Below, piece after piece: positions 1-10,155 of a stretch of DNA of 64,000 nucleotides (the first letter of the stretch is position 1; each line of letters begins with the position of its first letter). The notes under the pieces are model-generated. The model ran no database searches. It was given only the letters and a program-made list of their open reading frames with translations, and had not been told where the DNA came from. A program made the position numbers and the translations under genes. This DNA is from Trema orientale (Eukaryota > Streptophyta > Magnoliopsida > Rosales > Cannabaceae): assembly GCA_002914845.1 (NCBI GenBank), contig JXTC01000176.1:85368-149367 (forward strand). The letters are read 5' to 3'.

Positions 1-234
1 ATGATCATAAGACTCATGCGATTAGAACGTTCCCATTGCTCAAAGTTCTTAACATCCATATTAGAACTTTCATCTGTAAGAGCAGCAGGTTGTTCTTTCC
101 TGAATGCAAGGTCTAGATCCATGCAACTGAGCACAATCATAACGTGCTCTTTCCACTTCTTGAAGTTTGTGCTGTTAAGCACAGGAATTGAATTCAAATT
201 AGCAGATATACTTGAAGCAGAAACTGAACAGAGA
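1..234 (-). CDS. Copia gag, N-terminal part
   Basis: The minus-strand frame reads ..SIPVLNSTNFKKWKEHV.., then LSCMDLDLAFRKEQPAAL and NFEQWERSNRMSLMIM. This is the conserved N-terminal gag pattern of plant Ty1/copia elements (N-(F/Y)-x-x-W...D-L-A-L...W..S). The frame is open to the window edge. Just upstream, a CTCTGTTCAG string followed by TTTCTGCTTC resembles a splice acceptor, so the leader may be an intron or 5' UTR; no ATG in the expected place is obvious. Confidence 0.6.
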
Positions 235-359
235 ACAAAAGCAGAAAATAACAACTCACATTAAAAACATACCATAAACTTAGCATACAAAATAAGATAT
301 ACTTAGCATGACATCAAACATATAAGGTAGGCTTCCATCACAAGATACCTAGAACAACA

Positions 360-600
360 TCAATAAGCCTTCCTTTGGGCCGACTTATTAACTTGTAAGT
401 GGTACTCTTCAGTGCAGTTTTCAAATATTGACAGTAAATCCTGTCAGATAGCAAATCTTCCTTTGAGCCGATTTACTGTCCACATGGAAACCTGACAACC
501 ATCACATATCTATTACCGCAGGTGTGTTCATTATTCGGCCAAATAATCACCTTCCTTTGGGCCGGTAATTATTCGCATGAACAATAAACACACAGACATT
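360..600 (-). repeat. Three hairpins presenting a CTTCCTTTGGGCCG motif in the copia leader
   Basis: The core CTTCCTTTGRGCCG occurs at about 371-384, 456-469 and 551-564. Each copy lies beside or within an inverted repeat: AATAAG/CTTATT around the first, GACAGTAAAT/ATTTACTGTC around the second, AATAATCACC/GGTAATTATT plus outer TGTTCAT/ATGAACA around the third. The stems differ in sequence while the presented motif is conserved, as expected for a selected RNA structure. Confidence 0.7.
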
Positions 601-892
601 CAAATATTTCAAAATAAATAAATTTACGCAATAGAGGTTACTTTGGCAACATGTTGTTTCAACTCATCTATTTTAAAATATTTAAACAAATAGTGCAAAG
701 AAAATAATAACCAAAGTGCCCAGAATAAAAATTTCAATGCACAAAAAATAATGGATGACCGACTGAGTTTTAAGCACTTTTATCAACTCTTAGAACCAAA
801 TAGAGTTTTTAACGGATAAAGTGTGGGTCGTACTGAAGGTGGGTTGAGAAAACAAAAAACTTGATTAGTTAAGTTTCAGGTTGGAACTCCTT

Positions 893-918
893 GAATTGAG
901 TCGAAAACGACTCAATTC
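893..918. repeat. Perfect 11-bp stem hairpin in the copia leader
   Basis: GAATTGAGTCG, loop AAAA, then CGACTCAATTC. A second small stem (TAGGTC ... GACCTA) follows near 947-963. Both lie in the leader between the hairpin triplet and the LTR. Confidence 0.75.
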
Positions 919-1300
919 TACCTAAAACTGAGACCGTATGCTTTAAATAGGTCAAAATCGACCTAAAAAATTTTTCTGAACCTGATTGGTGGCACTGCAG
1001 CACCAGTATGTGGTGCCACGGTGCCACCTGCGTGGCGCCGCAGCGCCGTGCTACGGCCTGAATGTTGATTACCCGATTTTAAAATTGGGTACCTCAACCC
1101 TAATGCGATTTTTTGCCCTAATCTGTAAACTTTATAACCCAAAACTCAGAATTCAACTCTCAAACACTGAATATCTCAACAAAATTATGAAAAATTCATT
1201 AATCATACATGTTATATCTAAACCCTAGAAAGCCAAATAGGTAAAGATATTACAAAATAGAGACATGTATGATTATCCTAAGCAATTTAACATGATTTCT

Positions 1301-1314
1301 AGTTCCTGATACCA
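1301..1314 (-). other. Primer-binding site, initiator tRNA-Met
   Basis: The minus strand reads TGGTATCAGGAACT two bases after the LTR end. Its first nine bases match the complement of the 3' end of plant tRNA-iMet (TGGTATCAGAGC), the usual primer of copia reverse transcription. Confidence 0.85.
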
Positions 1315-1316
1315 CT

Positions 1317-1819
1317 TGTTAGATTTACATAATAGATTATTAAACTAAATACAATCCTAGGATCTATCATGCCAATTGTCAGGAAAAGATTTGTTGAGAG
1401 AAACCCGTGACTAACATGAATCCATTGAGTTCGACAGCAAAGGATGTGATCACGTAAGCGGAAGCGATTGATTAGAGCCTGAGGGTAGAAGGTCTTTCAC
1501 AGCCAGAATACTCTATGTATGCTCAATGGGTCTCTCTCTCTATTGATGGAGGCAGAGGAGAAGAGCACACGTTCTATTTAGCTTGGGGACCAAAACCCTA
1601 TAGTTTTATCCTTATATACTAGTCACCAATAGAGACCCCATCAATCCTTATTAGACTAGGATTAGGTAACCACACATTACAGAGTCCACACCAAATAGGT
1701 AACTTCTTGAGCCCTCAATTAGATCACTTAATTGGCCCCACTTAATTAGACAGCCCTTATATTATATAATTGATATAAAAACTATAGCCCACATATTAGG
1801 TTACACGAGTAACCTAACA
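1317..1819 (-). repeat. 5' LTR of the copia element (503 bp)
   Basis: Starts TGTTAG and ends CTAACA on the plus strand, a perfect 6-bp terminal inverted repeat with the TG..CA ends typical of LTRs. The tRNA-iMet primer site sits two bases from the inner end. A TATATAAGG-like box on the minus strand near 1611-1620 could be the element promoter. The partner LTR is outside the window. Confidence 0.85.
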
Positions 1820-2541
1820 GATGAGGGCATTGAATCATACAGTACAAAGCAATTTGAGGGTTCTCGAAATTGTTGATGATGACAGGGTATCAAGCCGGAA
1901 TCGAGTAGTGCAGATTGTCGGTGATGATGAAGATAATGGTGAGGTAGGAAATGAGAGATCAGCCGGAGCTTTAAATTTTAAAAAATTTAGAAAAAGGATA
2001 TTAATGTACATATAAAATGTAGAAGGAACATGTGAAAATTACACTTAATACCCAATTTTTAAAACTTATTTCAAAAATACCTGTTTTTATGGTCCATGTT
2101 TCATATGAAATGTCCATTCATGAGGTATATATTTCATGTGAAAAATATAAACGGTACATATTTTAAAATGTGTACCAATTTTTAGTGAAAGTTTTATACA
2201 TGAAATATAGACCACGGTATACATTTAATGTATGAAATATATACCGTAGTATACATTTCATGTGTAAAATAATGATGGTTTACATTTCTCCAAAAAAGAT
2301 ACAAAAATGGTATTTATGAAATAAAAGTAAAAAAATAGATATTTATAAAAATATAATTTTAAAACCGGGTATTTAAAAACTTTTCCCAAAGAACATTCAT
2401 TGAAACAAAGCCCAAAACATGGGGCATTTTCTTTCAAACCCCGAACTGAACTGGTTTATTCGTCGTCCAATTAGCTATAAATAAATAACAAAACAATAGA
2501 AAATAAATCACTCCTAATTTTAAGAGCATTTTTCAAACCGT
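1820..2541. other. Short intergenic stretch with a MITE-like element
   Basis: Between the copia LTR and the Athila-like LTR I see no gene. About 2037-2395 has imperfect terminal inverted repeats (AAAATTACACTTAATACCC at the left; the reverse complement of the right end contains TTTTTAAATACCCGG) and an interior of short ATATTTCATGTGAAATAT palindromes. A relative lies at 60220-60595. A 64-codon open frame at 1821 matches nothing I recognise. Confidence 0.45.
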
Positions 2542-4180
2542 TGTTAACTCCATAAAATTAGAGTTATCTTGTACTAATTTACATTAAGTTTTGCTATGTT
2601 CTTGTTCAAATTAAGTTGTTTCAACTGCTTTTCTTATTGTTTTGATATTTTTTTGTCTGTGTTGATAAGAGAATGAAATAAAAGTATTTGAAGTAAAATG
2701 AGATGAATTTGTACCTCACAAATAAGTCTTTTAAACCATTACAATTGAAATTGAATCCGGTAGAGTCGTAACGCAATGAAAATGAGGCAAATCGGAGCTC
2801 AAACGAAGAAATGGCGCACCCAGAAAGTCGAGGCACTAAACCAACAGAAAAGTAACACTGCAGCACCAAAAGTGGCACTGTAGCGCCAACTCTTGGGAAG
2901 TTCTGGTACCATAGCATCAAAAAAGGTGCTGCGGTGCCACATTCTGCATCCTGGGTCAATAATTGACGGTTGAAATCAACTTTTTGACGATCCAAATGTC
3001 TGGATTTGGCCTATCTTAGGTTTGCACGAGCCACTTCTTTAAAGTCCTATCTTTGAGATTTAAAGAGGCATGTTAGAATAGAGAGAAAGAGAGAGTGGCA
3101 ACCATGGAAGGAGAGGAAGAAGAGAAAGAAGAAGATGTGGACATACTCTAACCAACTTTATTTCTTAATTTCCTCCACAATATCAACACCATAGTTTATT
3201 ATTAGCTTTTTCTCTTCATTTTCTTGTGAGTTTTCCTTTATATTTTCTATGTTTAGAGAGTAATATAGTTGAGAGCAAATCCTAAGGAGGGGATTCAAGG
3301 GAGCAAGAACCAAGCTTGAAGGAGGAGCTTAACAACTTTCATAAATGCCTTCAAGCTTTTCTAAGAGAGAATTCTTTTACTTTTCTCTCTTTGATTTTGG
3401 ATTTCTTGAAACTTACTGGATTATAATGTTATTGTTCTCAATTTATATTGTGAACTAAATATTTATTTGTCTAGTTTTACTATGTGAACCAACCTAGTAT
3501 CTTGTATTTATTTATTTATTTCCTCTTTCATTCATCAAATCCATTATTGAGTTATTTGTTTTACCTTATACTTATTGTTTCTATTTAATTGATCACTAAA
3601 TAGAATGTTGAGTGAAATCTTCATGAACTTGAGAAGAGGAATTTAGATTTAAACATAAGTAGAATAACATAAAATCACCTAATATGGAGTGAGTTTGTAT
3701 AGGATAGGAATATACATATGTGACTTGTGCAACCTCTTTGAGAATTATTAAACTTAATGAATCTAGTCAATTTATGTTAGGAGTAACAAATTAGTTTGTC
3801 TATATATTTTCACTTATATTTTGGAAAGTAGTTTGTGAATACATTCGAATTCTCGGTAGACAACTCTGGTGGACTAATTAATTTAAGAGAGAAATTATGA
3901 AAGAGCATGACAAGAGAATGGAACTAGTAAATCTAGACATTTTTATTATTGATTTATCTTTTATTCATTCGCATGATAATTTAGTTTTTTTATTTTATTT
4001 CTTAAAAATCTATATTTCGGTTATTTGAATATAGTTAGAATTGATCAATTTTAATACTTAGCTTAGACTTAGTAATCCATCCTCCTTGGTTCAATACTCT
4101 AACTCTAAATCTATACTACTTGTGACCATGTACACTTGTATGGTAGTGTCTGAATTTATAGTTGTATATTCCAACTAACA
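2542..4180 (+). repeat. 5' LTR of the Athila-like element (1639 bp)
   Basis: TGTTAACTCC ... CCAACTAACA. It aligns along its length with 6841-8721 apart from a 242-bp duplication in the latter. Many differences between the two LTRs are transitions, as expected for methylated, ageing plant LTRs. It carries a cluster of GGYGCYGYRGYGCC-like motifs (2850-2945, minus strand). Confidence 0.85.
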
Positions 4181-4186
4181 AGTTTT

Positions 4187-4204
4187 TGGTGCCATTGTCA
4201 GAGA
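4187..4204 (+). other. Primer-binding site, tRNA-Asp type, decayed
   Basis: TGGTGCCATTGTCAGAGA lies six bases after the LTR end. The intact tRNA-Asp site typical of Athila/Tat elements is TGGCGCCGTTGCCGGGGA. All five differences are C-to-T or G-to-A, the signature of cytosine-methylation damage. Confidence 0.8.
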
Positions 4205-4299
4205 TTGAAATACTAACTTTTATTAATATTATTACCAGTCATTTCCAGCTTTTATTCAATTTTTTCATTTATTTATTTAATTTTTGTTTTAGGTGTTTT

Positions 4300-5010
4300 T
4301 CGATGGCATACTATAGTTATTATGGAGGTGGAGACATGATGGACACCGATCAATAATAACACGAATCTCTCATGGATTTGAGCACTCAATTTGAGCGAAG
4401 TGAACAAAAAATTAGAAATCATGGAGTTGACCGCTCGAGTGAGTGAATTGACCAAGAAAGTAGATACCTTGAGTGCACAAGCTTCACATTGTCCATCCAT
4501 GAATTGCCAATTACGTAGAGGAAGCCACCCAAGGGAAGGATGCACAATCAACTTGCTACCAGTTGTATACTTTTTTGCAAATAGTCATATGCAACAAAGT
4601 TACCCGTACTTAAGTTTCTACAATCCAAGTTGGGAGGAGTAGCCTAACTTCTCTTAGGGTAACAATCAAGGCTCGTCACCGCGTTACAACGAGCCTATAT
4701 TCACATCGAAGTTTCTTCATCAACCATCAATACAAGAAGAAAAGCCATCATTAGATGAGGTACTTGAGTATTACATACAAAGAACGGATACATACCTCCC
4801 CAAGCAAGAGGAAAAGCCATCAATAGAAGACATAATGATACAATAATTACAAAGAATAAATGTTTTTCTTCAAGAGTAAGATGCCTCAATCCGAAATCTT
4901 CAATATCAAATAGGCCATCTTGCTATAATTATCAACCATCCCGAAGGCACCCTTTATGGCAACACTGATTCAATTCCGAAGGAACAATATTGCACCTACA
5001 ACTTGTAGTG
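4300..5010 (+). pseudogene. Athila-like gag remnant
   Basis: The translation, broken by stops and frame changes, passes through YPYLSFYNPSWEE*PNFS*GNNQGSSPRYN and later ASIRNLQYQIGHLA and a HPEGTLYGNTDSIPKEQ stretch. These correspond to the C-terminal gag pattern of plant Athila/Tat elements (YNPxWxxHPNFSWGxNQ ... SIRNLEVQIGQLA ... GxLPSxTxxNPKEQ). An upstream coiled-coil-like stretch near 4391-4470 (NKKLEIMELTARVSELTKKVDTL) precedes it. Stops at the W positions make it non-functional. Confidence 0.75.
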
Positions 5011-6827
5011 ATTTGTATAATGATGAGTCGATTTTTGAACTTCAAGAAGAAGAGGGAGGTGGGAGAAATGCCATTATGTAAAGAGATGTGGAGTAACATG
5101 TGAATATCAATATGACATCTTTTGAAGAAAATCCAATCCCAAGTCCACCATTAATGAGAAAGCTTCGAATTGAAGACCTTGGAGAGGAATTTTCTTGTCC
5201 ACAATCGCTAAATCAATAATTTCCAATAAGTGGACTATTGATAACTCATTCTCATCATTTCTGCTCTCCTAATTATGAATATGAGGTGTTGCATTCTCAA
5301 TATAGGTGCTTAAAAGATTACATTCATGCATTGGGACGGTAAATTGATGATATAAAGGGTAGATCTCATTTGGTCTCAACTTGTGGATGAGCCACAAGTA
5401 AAAAGGCAAGCCAAGCATTTAATTCAAGTGCTTCTTGGGAGGCAACCTAAGTATTTCTTTTCATTTTGGTGTGTTGAGCAATCTAAAGAGTTGATGCCAC
5501 TTTAAGGAGATCAAGCTTTATAGCTATGTGCCAACGAGAGGAGTATCCCTAAACACATTCTTTTGTTCTTTAATTTTTCGATATTTTGCATGCTAAGTTT
5601 AGGGGAGGGAGTAAATCTTGTTGGATTGTATTTTTGGTTAAGTAGAGGTATTTTGTACTTTCTTTGATGATTTCCTAACTCTAATGACAAGAACTTTGGG
5701 TGAATTTACGCATAACTTGTTAAAAAATATACATATTGGCTTAGTCTTATGAATAATTTTTATGCTAGTTCTATCTTAATTGTGAAAGTCTATATTGAGC
5801 AAAATGCCTTGATCTTTGATTTGTGTGTGAATCTAGAAAATATTTATGTGAATATGACATTTTGATAATCTCTCAAGAGCTAAAATTTGCTTGATAATCT
5901 TTTGAGGTGAAATCCTAGATAACATTTCACCAGGGAAAGGACTTAGGCAATATTTAGATCGTTTAAGCCGTTCAAGTTAACCATGATATATTTTATCCTT
6001 AGTACACCTATTTTGAGCCCTGTGAAGCCCTTTTCCTTTTCAGCCATATACACATTAGCTTAACCTAAAATAATATCATTCAACATTTATCCCTTGAGCA
6101 TACTGATTATTTTTATTGAAGTATTTTGAGCTATGCTATGTTATAAGAGGATGGGTGGAGTGAAATGGAAAAAAAAAAAGTTACGCACTGGTTCATGAAA
6201 GAAAAAAACAAGTTTGGGGGTGTACAACTCAAAAAAAAAAAAACAAAAAACAAAAAAACAAAAATAAAGACCCAAAAAAAAAGAAATAAATGTTGGGCTA
6301 AGTATTGATGGAAGAAAGGAAACTTTAATTTTAGTGTTGTGTTACTTGGTGTGTAAAAAAATAGCTTTACATGAGTCCTATAATTAATGTGCTTAAGGGT
6401 GATTTGAGCTCACTTTACCTAAATCATCATACCTTCACCTAAGTCAACTTTACAGGCTTAGTGAAGACCTTTTGATCCTTAGTGCTATGTTTATCTACAT
6501 TAGTAGAGATAGATTTGAAAAGAAAACTTATGGAACTTGATTAATGTCTTTGAGATTTGTGCTTAGTATATTTTTTACATAAACTTATTTGGATTTGACA
6601 CAATGATAGGAGAAAGGCATACACACACACATACAAAAAATATAATTTGAAATGGGACGTACTCTTTAGTTATTCTTAATACTTAGTCAATATTTACATT
6701 TTTCTTTAAGTTATGTTATTATGTGAGCATTGAAGAACCAATTGGAAATCATCAGCATTAGTATATTACATCTTGTGTGTTTTTAGGCGTTTTTCTTTTT
6801 CTTTTGCTCAAGGACTAGTAAAACCTT
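5011..6827 (+). other. Internal non-coding remainder of the Athila-like element
   Basis: No long reading frame. It holds a CTTCTTGGGAGGCAACC string near 5430, an A-rich stretch around 6170-6290, and a second polypurine-like AAGTTTGGGGGTGTA at about 6210, ahead of the one adjoining the 3' LTR. The whole pol region expected here is missing. Confidence 0.6.
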
Positions 6828-6840
6828 AAGTTTGGAGGTG
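6828..6840 (+). other. Polypurine tract of the Athila-like element
   Basis: AAGTTTGGAGGTG directly precedes the 3' LTR, the expected place for the plus-strand primer of reverse transcription. Confidence 0.7.
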
Positions 6841-8721
6841 TATTAACTCCGTAAAATTAGAGTTATCTTGTACTAATTTACCTTAAGTGTTGCTATATTT
6901 TTGTTTAAATTAAATTATTTCAATTATTTTTCTTGTTGTTTAAATGTTTTGTTTGTTTGTATTAATAAGAGAATAAAATAAAGGTATTTGATGCAAAATG
7001 AGATGAATTTGAGCCTTACAAATGAGTCTTTTAAACCATTAGAATTAAAACTAAATCTGATACGGTCGTAACACAACGAAAATAAGGTAAATCAGAACTC
7101 AAATGAAGAAATAGCATACCTAGGAAGTTGAGGCGCCAAACCAGTATAAAAGTGGCACTACAATGCCAAAAATGGCGCCTCAGCGCCAATTCTCAAGAAG
7201 TTTTGTCACTATAGTGCCAAAAATAGCGTCGCGGTGCCACTTCTTGCGTCTTGGGTCAATAACTGATGGTTGAGATTAACTTTTTGACGATCCAAAAGTC
7301 CAAATTCGGCTAGCCTTAAGTTTTCACGAGCCACCTCTTTAAAACCCTATATTTGAAGTTATAAGTGGTACGTTGGGATAGAGAGAAAGAGAGAGTGACA
7401 GCCATGGAAGGAGAAGAAGAAGAAGACGAAGATATGCTCCAACCAATTCCATTTCTTGATTTCCTCCATAACATCAACGCCATAGTTTGTTCTTAACTTT
7501 TTCTCTTCATTTTCTTGTGAGTTTTCCTTTGTATTTTCTATATTTAGAGAGTAGTATAGATGAGAGTAAATCCTAAAGAGAGGATTCAAAGGAGCAAGAA
7601 CCAAGCTTGGAGAAGGAGAAGAAGGAGAAAGAGAGAGTGATAGCCATGGAAGGAGAAGAAGAAGAAGACGAAGATATGCTCCAACCAATTCCATTTCTTG
7701 ATTTCCTCCATAACATCAACGCCATAGTTTGTTCTTAACTTTTTCTCTTCATTTTCTTGTGAGTTTTCCTTTGTATTTTCTATATTTAGAGAGTAGTATA
7801 GATGAGAGTAAATCCTAAAGAGAGGATTCAAAGGAGCAAGAACTAAGCTTAGAGGAGGAGCTTGACAACCTCCATGAATACCTTCAAGCTTTTCTAAAGG
7901 GGAATTCTTTAACTTTTCTTTCTTTGATTTTATATTTCTTGAATTCATTGGATTACAATGTTATTGTTCTCAATCTATATTATGAACTAAATATTTCTTT
8001 GTCTAATTTTACTATGAGAACCAACCAAGTATCTTGTGTTTGTTTATTTATCTCTTCTTTCATTCATCAAATCCATTGTTAAGTTATTTGTTTTACCTTA
8101 TACTTATTGCTTCTATTTTAATTGATCACTAAATAGGATGCTGAGTGAAACTTTTATGAACTTAGAAAAGGGCATTTAGATTTTGACATAGGTAGAGTAA
8201 CATAAAATCATCTAATGTGGGGTGAGCTTGCATAGGATAGAAATATACTTATATGACTTGTACAACCTCTTTGAGTATTATTAAACTTAATGGATCTAAT
8301 TAATTTATATTAGGAGTAACATATTAGCTTGTCTAGGTGTTTTCACTTATGTCTTGGAAAGGAATTTGTAAATATATTCGAATTCTCGGTTGACAACTCT
8401 AGTAGATTAATTAATTTAAGAGAGAAATTATAAAATAGCATGATAAGAGAATGGTTGGAGAATTTGTAAACGTAGATATTTTTCTTATTGATTTATCTTT
8501 TATTTATTTACATGATAATTTAGTATTTTTTATTTTATTTCTTCAAAATCTATGTTTCAGTTATTTGGATGAAGTTAGAATTAACCAATTTTAATACTTA
8601 GTTTAGACTCAGTGATTAATTCTCGTTAGTTCGACACTCTAACTCCTAAATCTATATTGCTTGCGACTGTGTACACTTGCACAGGAGTATGTGAATTTAT
8701 AGTTGTACATTTCAACCAACA
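6841..8721 (+). repeat. 3' LTR of the Athila-like element (1881 bp)
   Basis: TATTAACTCC ... AACCAACA (the first dinucleotide is mutated from TG). It is 242 bp longer than the 5' LTR; the whole excess is explained by an internal tandem duplication. Minus-strand open frames at 7359-7694 and 7586-7948 are by-products of that duplication, not genes. Confidence 0.85.
7384..7867. repeat. 242-bp tandem duplication inside the 3' LTR
   Basis: GCCATGGAAGGAGAAGAAG begins at 7401 and again at 7643; the two units run on nearly identically through CAAGAAC(C/T)AAGCTT. The unit occurs once in the 5' LTR (around 3100-3320). The near-identity of the units, against clear divergence between the two LTRs, shows the duplication is much younger than the insertion. 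Confidence 0.9.
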
Positions 8722-9844
8722 AATGTTAGATTAAAATTAATGGTGATAAAATCGTTGAGTGTATAAGTAACGTGATACATAAAATTGATAATCAATTTTT
8801 TTTAACTCTTTCCCCTCCATCTCTCTTCTCTCACTTCTTACTCCTTTTCTCTAGTTGGAGTAATTGAAATTACGGTATTATAAACGAAAATTAGAAAAAC
8901 AATTTGATCTTTTGCGATTCAAAATTATGTCATAACATGAAAAATTTCTCAAGTTGATAATTATGAAGGGGGGTTTTTATTTTTTTCCTTTTCTATCTAC
9001 GGCATTTGAGTTTTTCTTCTTTTTTTTTTTTGGTTAAAAAAAAATCTATTTGAGTAGGGAGAGATGGGTTCCAAAAATATATCAAATCTTTATTCCATTC
9101 AAGAACTATTTAATTTTCACCTAAAAGGGAAAACAAATGTAGACCATAAAAGGGAAAATAGTTCACTAATCCATAAATCACTTAAATTTCTATAAATTTG
9201 ATTTTCACATAACTTAAAGATTCTAATTTTAAGTGAAGTGAAAGAACAAAAAAATGTTACATTTTGCTAACAAATTGGGTTTGAGTCATCTCTTTTTATA
9301 TAGAGAATCAAATAATTTTCTGTTCATTCCAAAAAAGAAAAAAAAAATTATCGACAATCATGACCGTCAAAGGCTTTTAGGAAAGAGTAAGAAGGAAACA
9401 AACCTTTCACCATAGCTTTCGATAAAAGAGCTTTTTATTGGGAGGAGTACTAGATTCATAATCAAAGAAAAAAAAGAAGAAAAGAAAGAATAATTCGGCC
9501 TGAAATATGAAGATGCATAGTGAGATAAGCGTGATTGATGTTTTTGATTGCTTTTTTTTTTTTTTTTGAAAGATGATTACTCACTTTTTTGATATTTTTA
9601 TCTTTTGTTTTTTTTTCCCTTCTTTTTTGATAAACGTTTTTTTATCTCTATGAAGCAATTTTTTTTTTCTATTTAACTGTCGATGATGAGTATAGAATAA
9701 TTCTGCGTACTAGAGTGTAGTTAGATTTTTATTATATTATTGCTTTGATTTAATCTAATGGTCTAAAAAGTTCTCTTACAGGTAACACGAATTTGTCCCT
9801 CCTATACTAGAATTTCTCAATCATAATACTCATAATAATGATAA
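8722..9844. other. Intergenic, no feature seen
   Basis: AT-rich sequence with poly-T runs and a (TAA)n microsatellite at the right end (about 9836-9853). I see no gene or defined repeat. Confidence 0.6.
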
Positions 9845-9853
9845 TAATAATAA

Positions 9854-10013
9854 CGCCTTTTAATACAAAAACCCCCTAAACTTGAAACAATCTAATAAAA
9901 TTAACCCTGAACTCAATTATTTATAACAAAACCCCCTGATCTTTCCCAAAATTACTTCTGTTAAATAACTAAGCTATTTTCATTAGTTTTTTTTAATCAC
10001 ATGACATACCTGG
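9854..10013. repeat. Left TIR of the MULE
   Basis: Begins CGCCTTTTAATACAAAAACC. Inverted partner at 13673-13834. The motif TAAAATTAACCCTGAACTCA is also in the TIRs of the element at 40593-44265, so both belong to one TIR family. Confidence 0.85.
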
Positions 10014-10155
10014 TTGTGAACTCAAGGGTAAAATAGGGTTATTAGCAAAATTTATTTTTAAAAAAATAGAGAAGCAAAAAATAATGTTGTATTTAAATGA
10101 AATGATAGTTCTTAAGTATGATGAACAAGAAGTCTCAAGTAAGTAAAGTGATGTT

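Larger units (their letters stand above)
1..1819 (-). mobile_element. Ty1/copia LTR retrotransposon, 5' part, cut by window start
   Basis: Read on the minus strand, the order is 5' LTR (1819 to 1317), a primer-binding site matching initiator tRNA-Met, about 1.1 kb of non-coding leader rich in hairpins, then the start of a copia gag reading frame that runs off the window. Pol and the 3' LTR would lie left of base 1. The tRNA-iMet primer site and the gag sequence both indicate the copia superfamily. Age and completeness cannot be judged without the other LTR. Confidence 0.85.
2542..8721 (+). mobile_element. Athila-like Ty3 LTR retrotransposon lacking pol
   Basis: Two long LTRs (2542-4180 and 6841-8721) enclose only 2.66 kb. 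A decayed tRNA-Asp-type primer site follows the 5' LTR, a gag remnant comes next, and a polypurine tract AAGTTTGGAGGTG precedes the 3' LTR. Downstream of gag, a CTTCTTGGGAGGCAACC string near 5430 is one I associate with the 3' non-coding region of this lineage. No protease, RT, RNase H or integrase motif is visible, so it is a large-deletion or non-autonomous member. The flanking 5-mers are ACCGT and AATGT (3/5 identical), a decayed duplication at best. Confidence 0.85.

Noticed and set aside
1821..2015. 64-aa frame directly after the copia LTR
   Set aside because: Short, acidic, unrecognised, with no promoter or splice context; not called as a gene.
2621..2995. 124-aa minus-strand frame
   Set aside because: It lies wholly in the Athila-like 5' LTR, is not open in the 3' LTR copy, and matches no family I know.
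7359..7948. Two overlapping minus-strand frames of 111 and 120 aa with near-identical sequence
   Set aside because: They are created by the 242-bp duplication of a purine-rich LTR stretch; low complexity and no match to a protein family.
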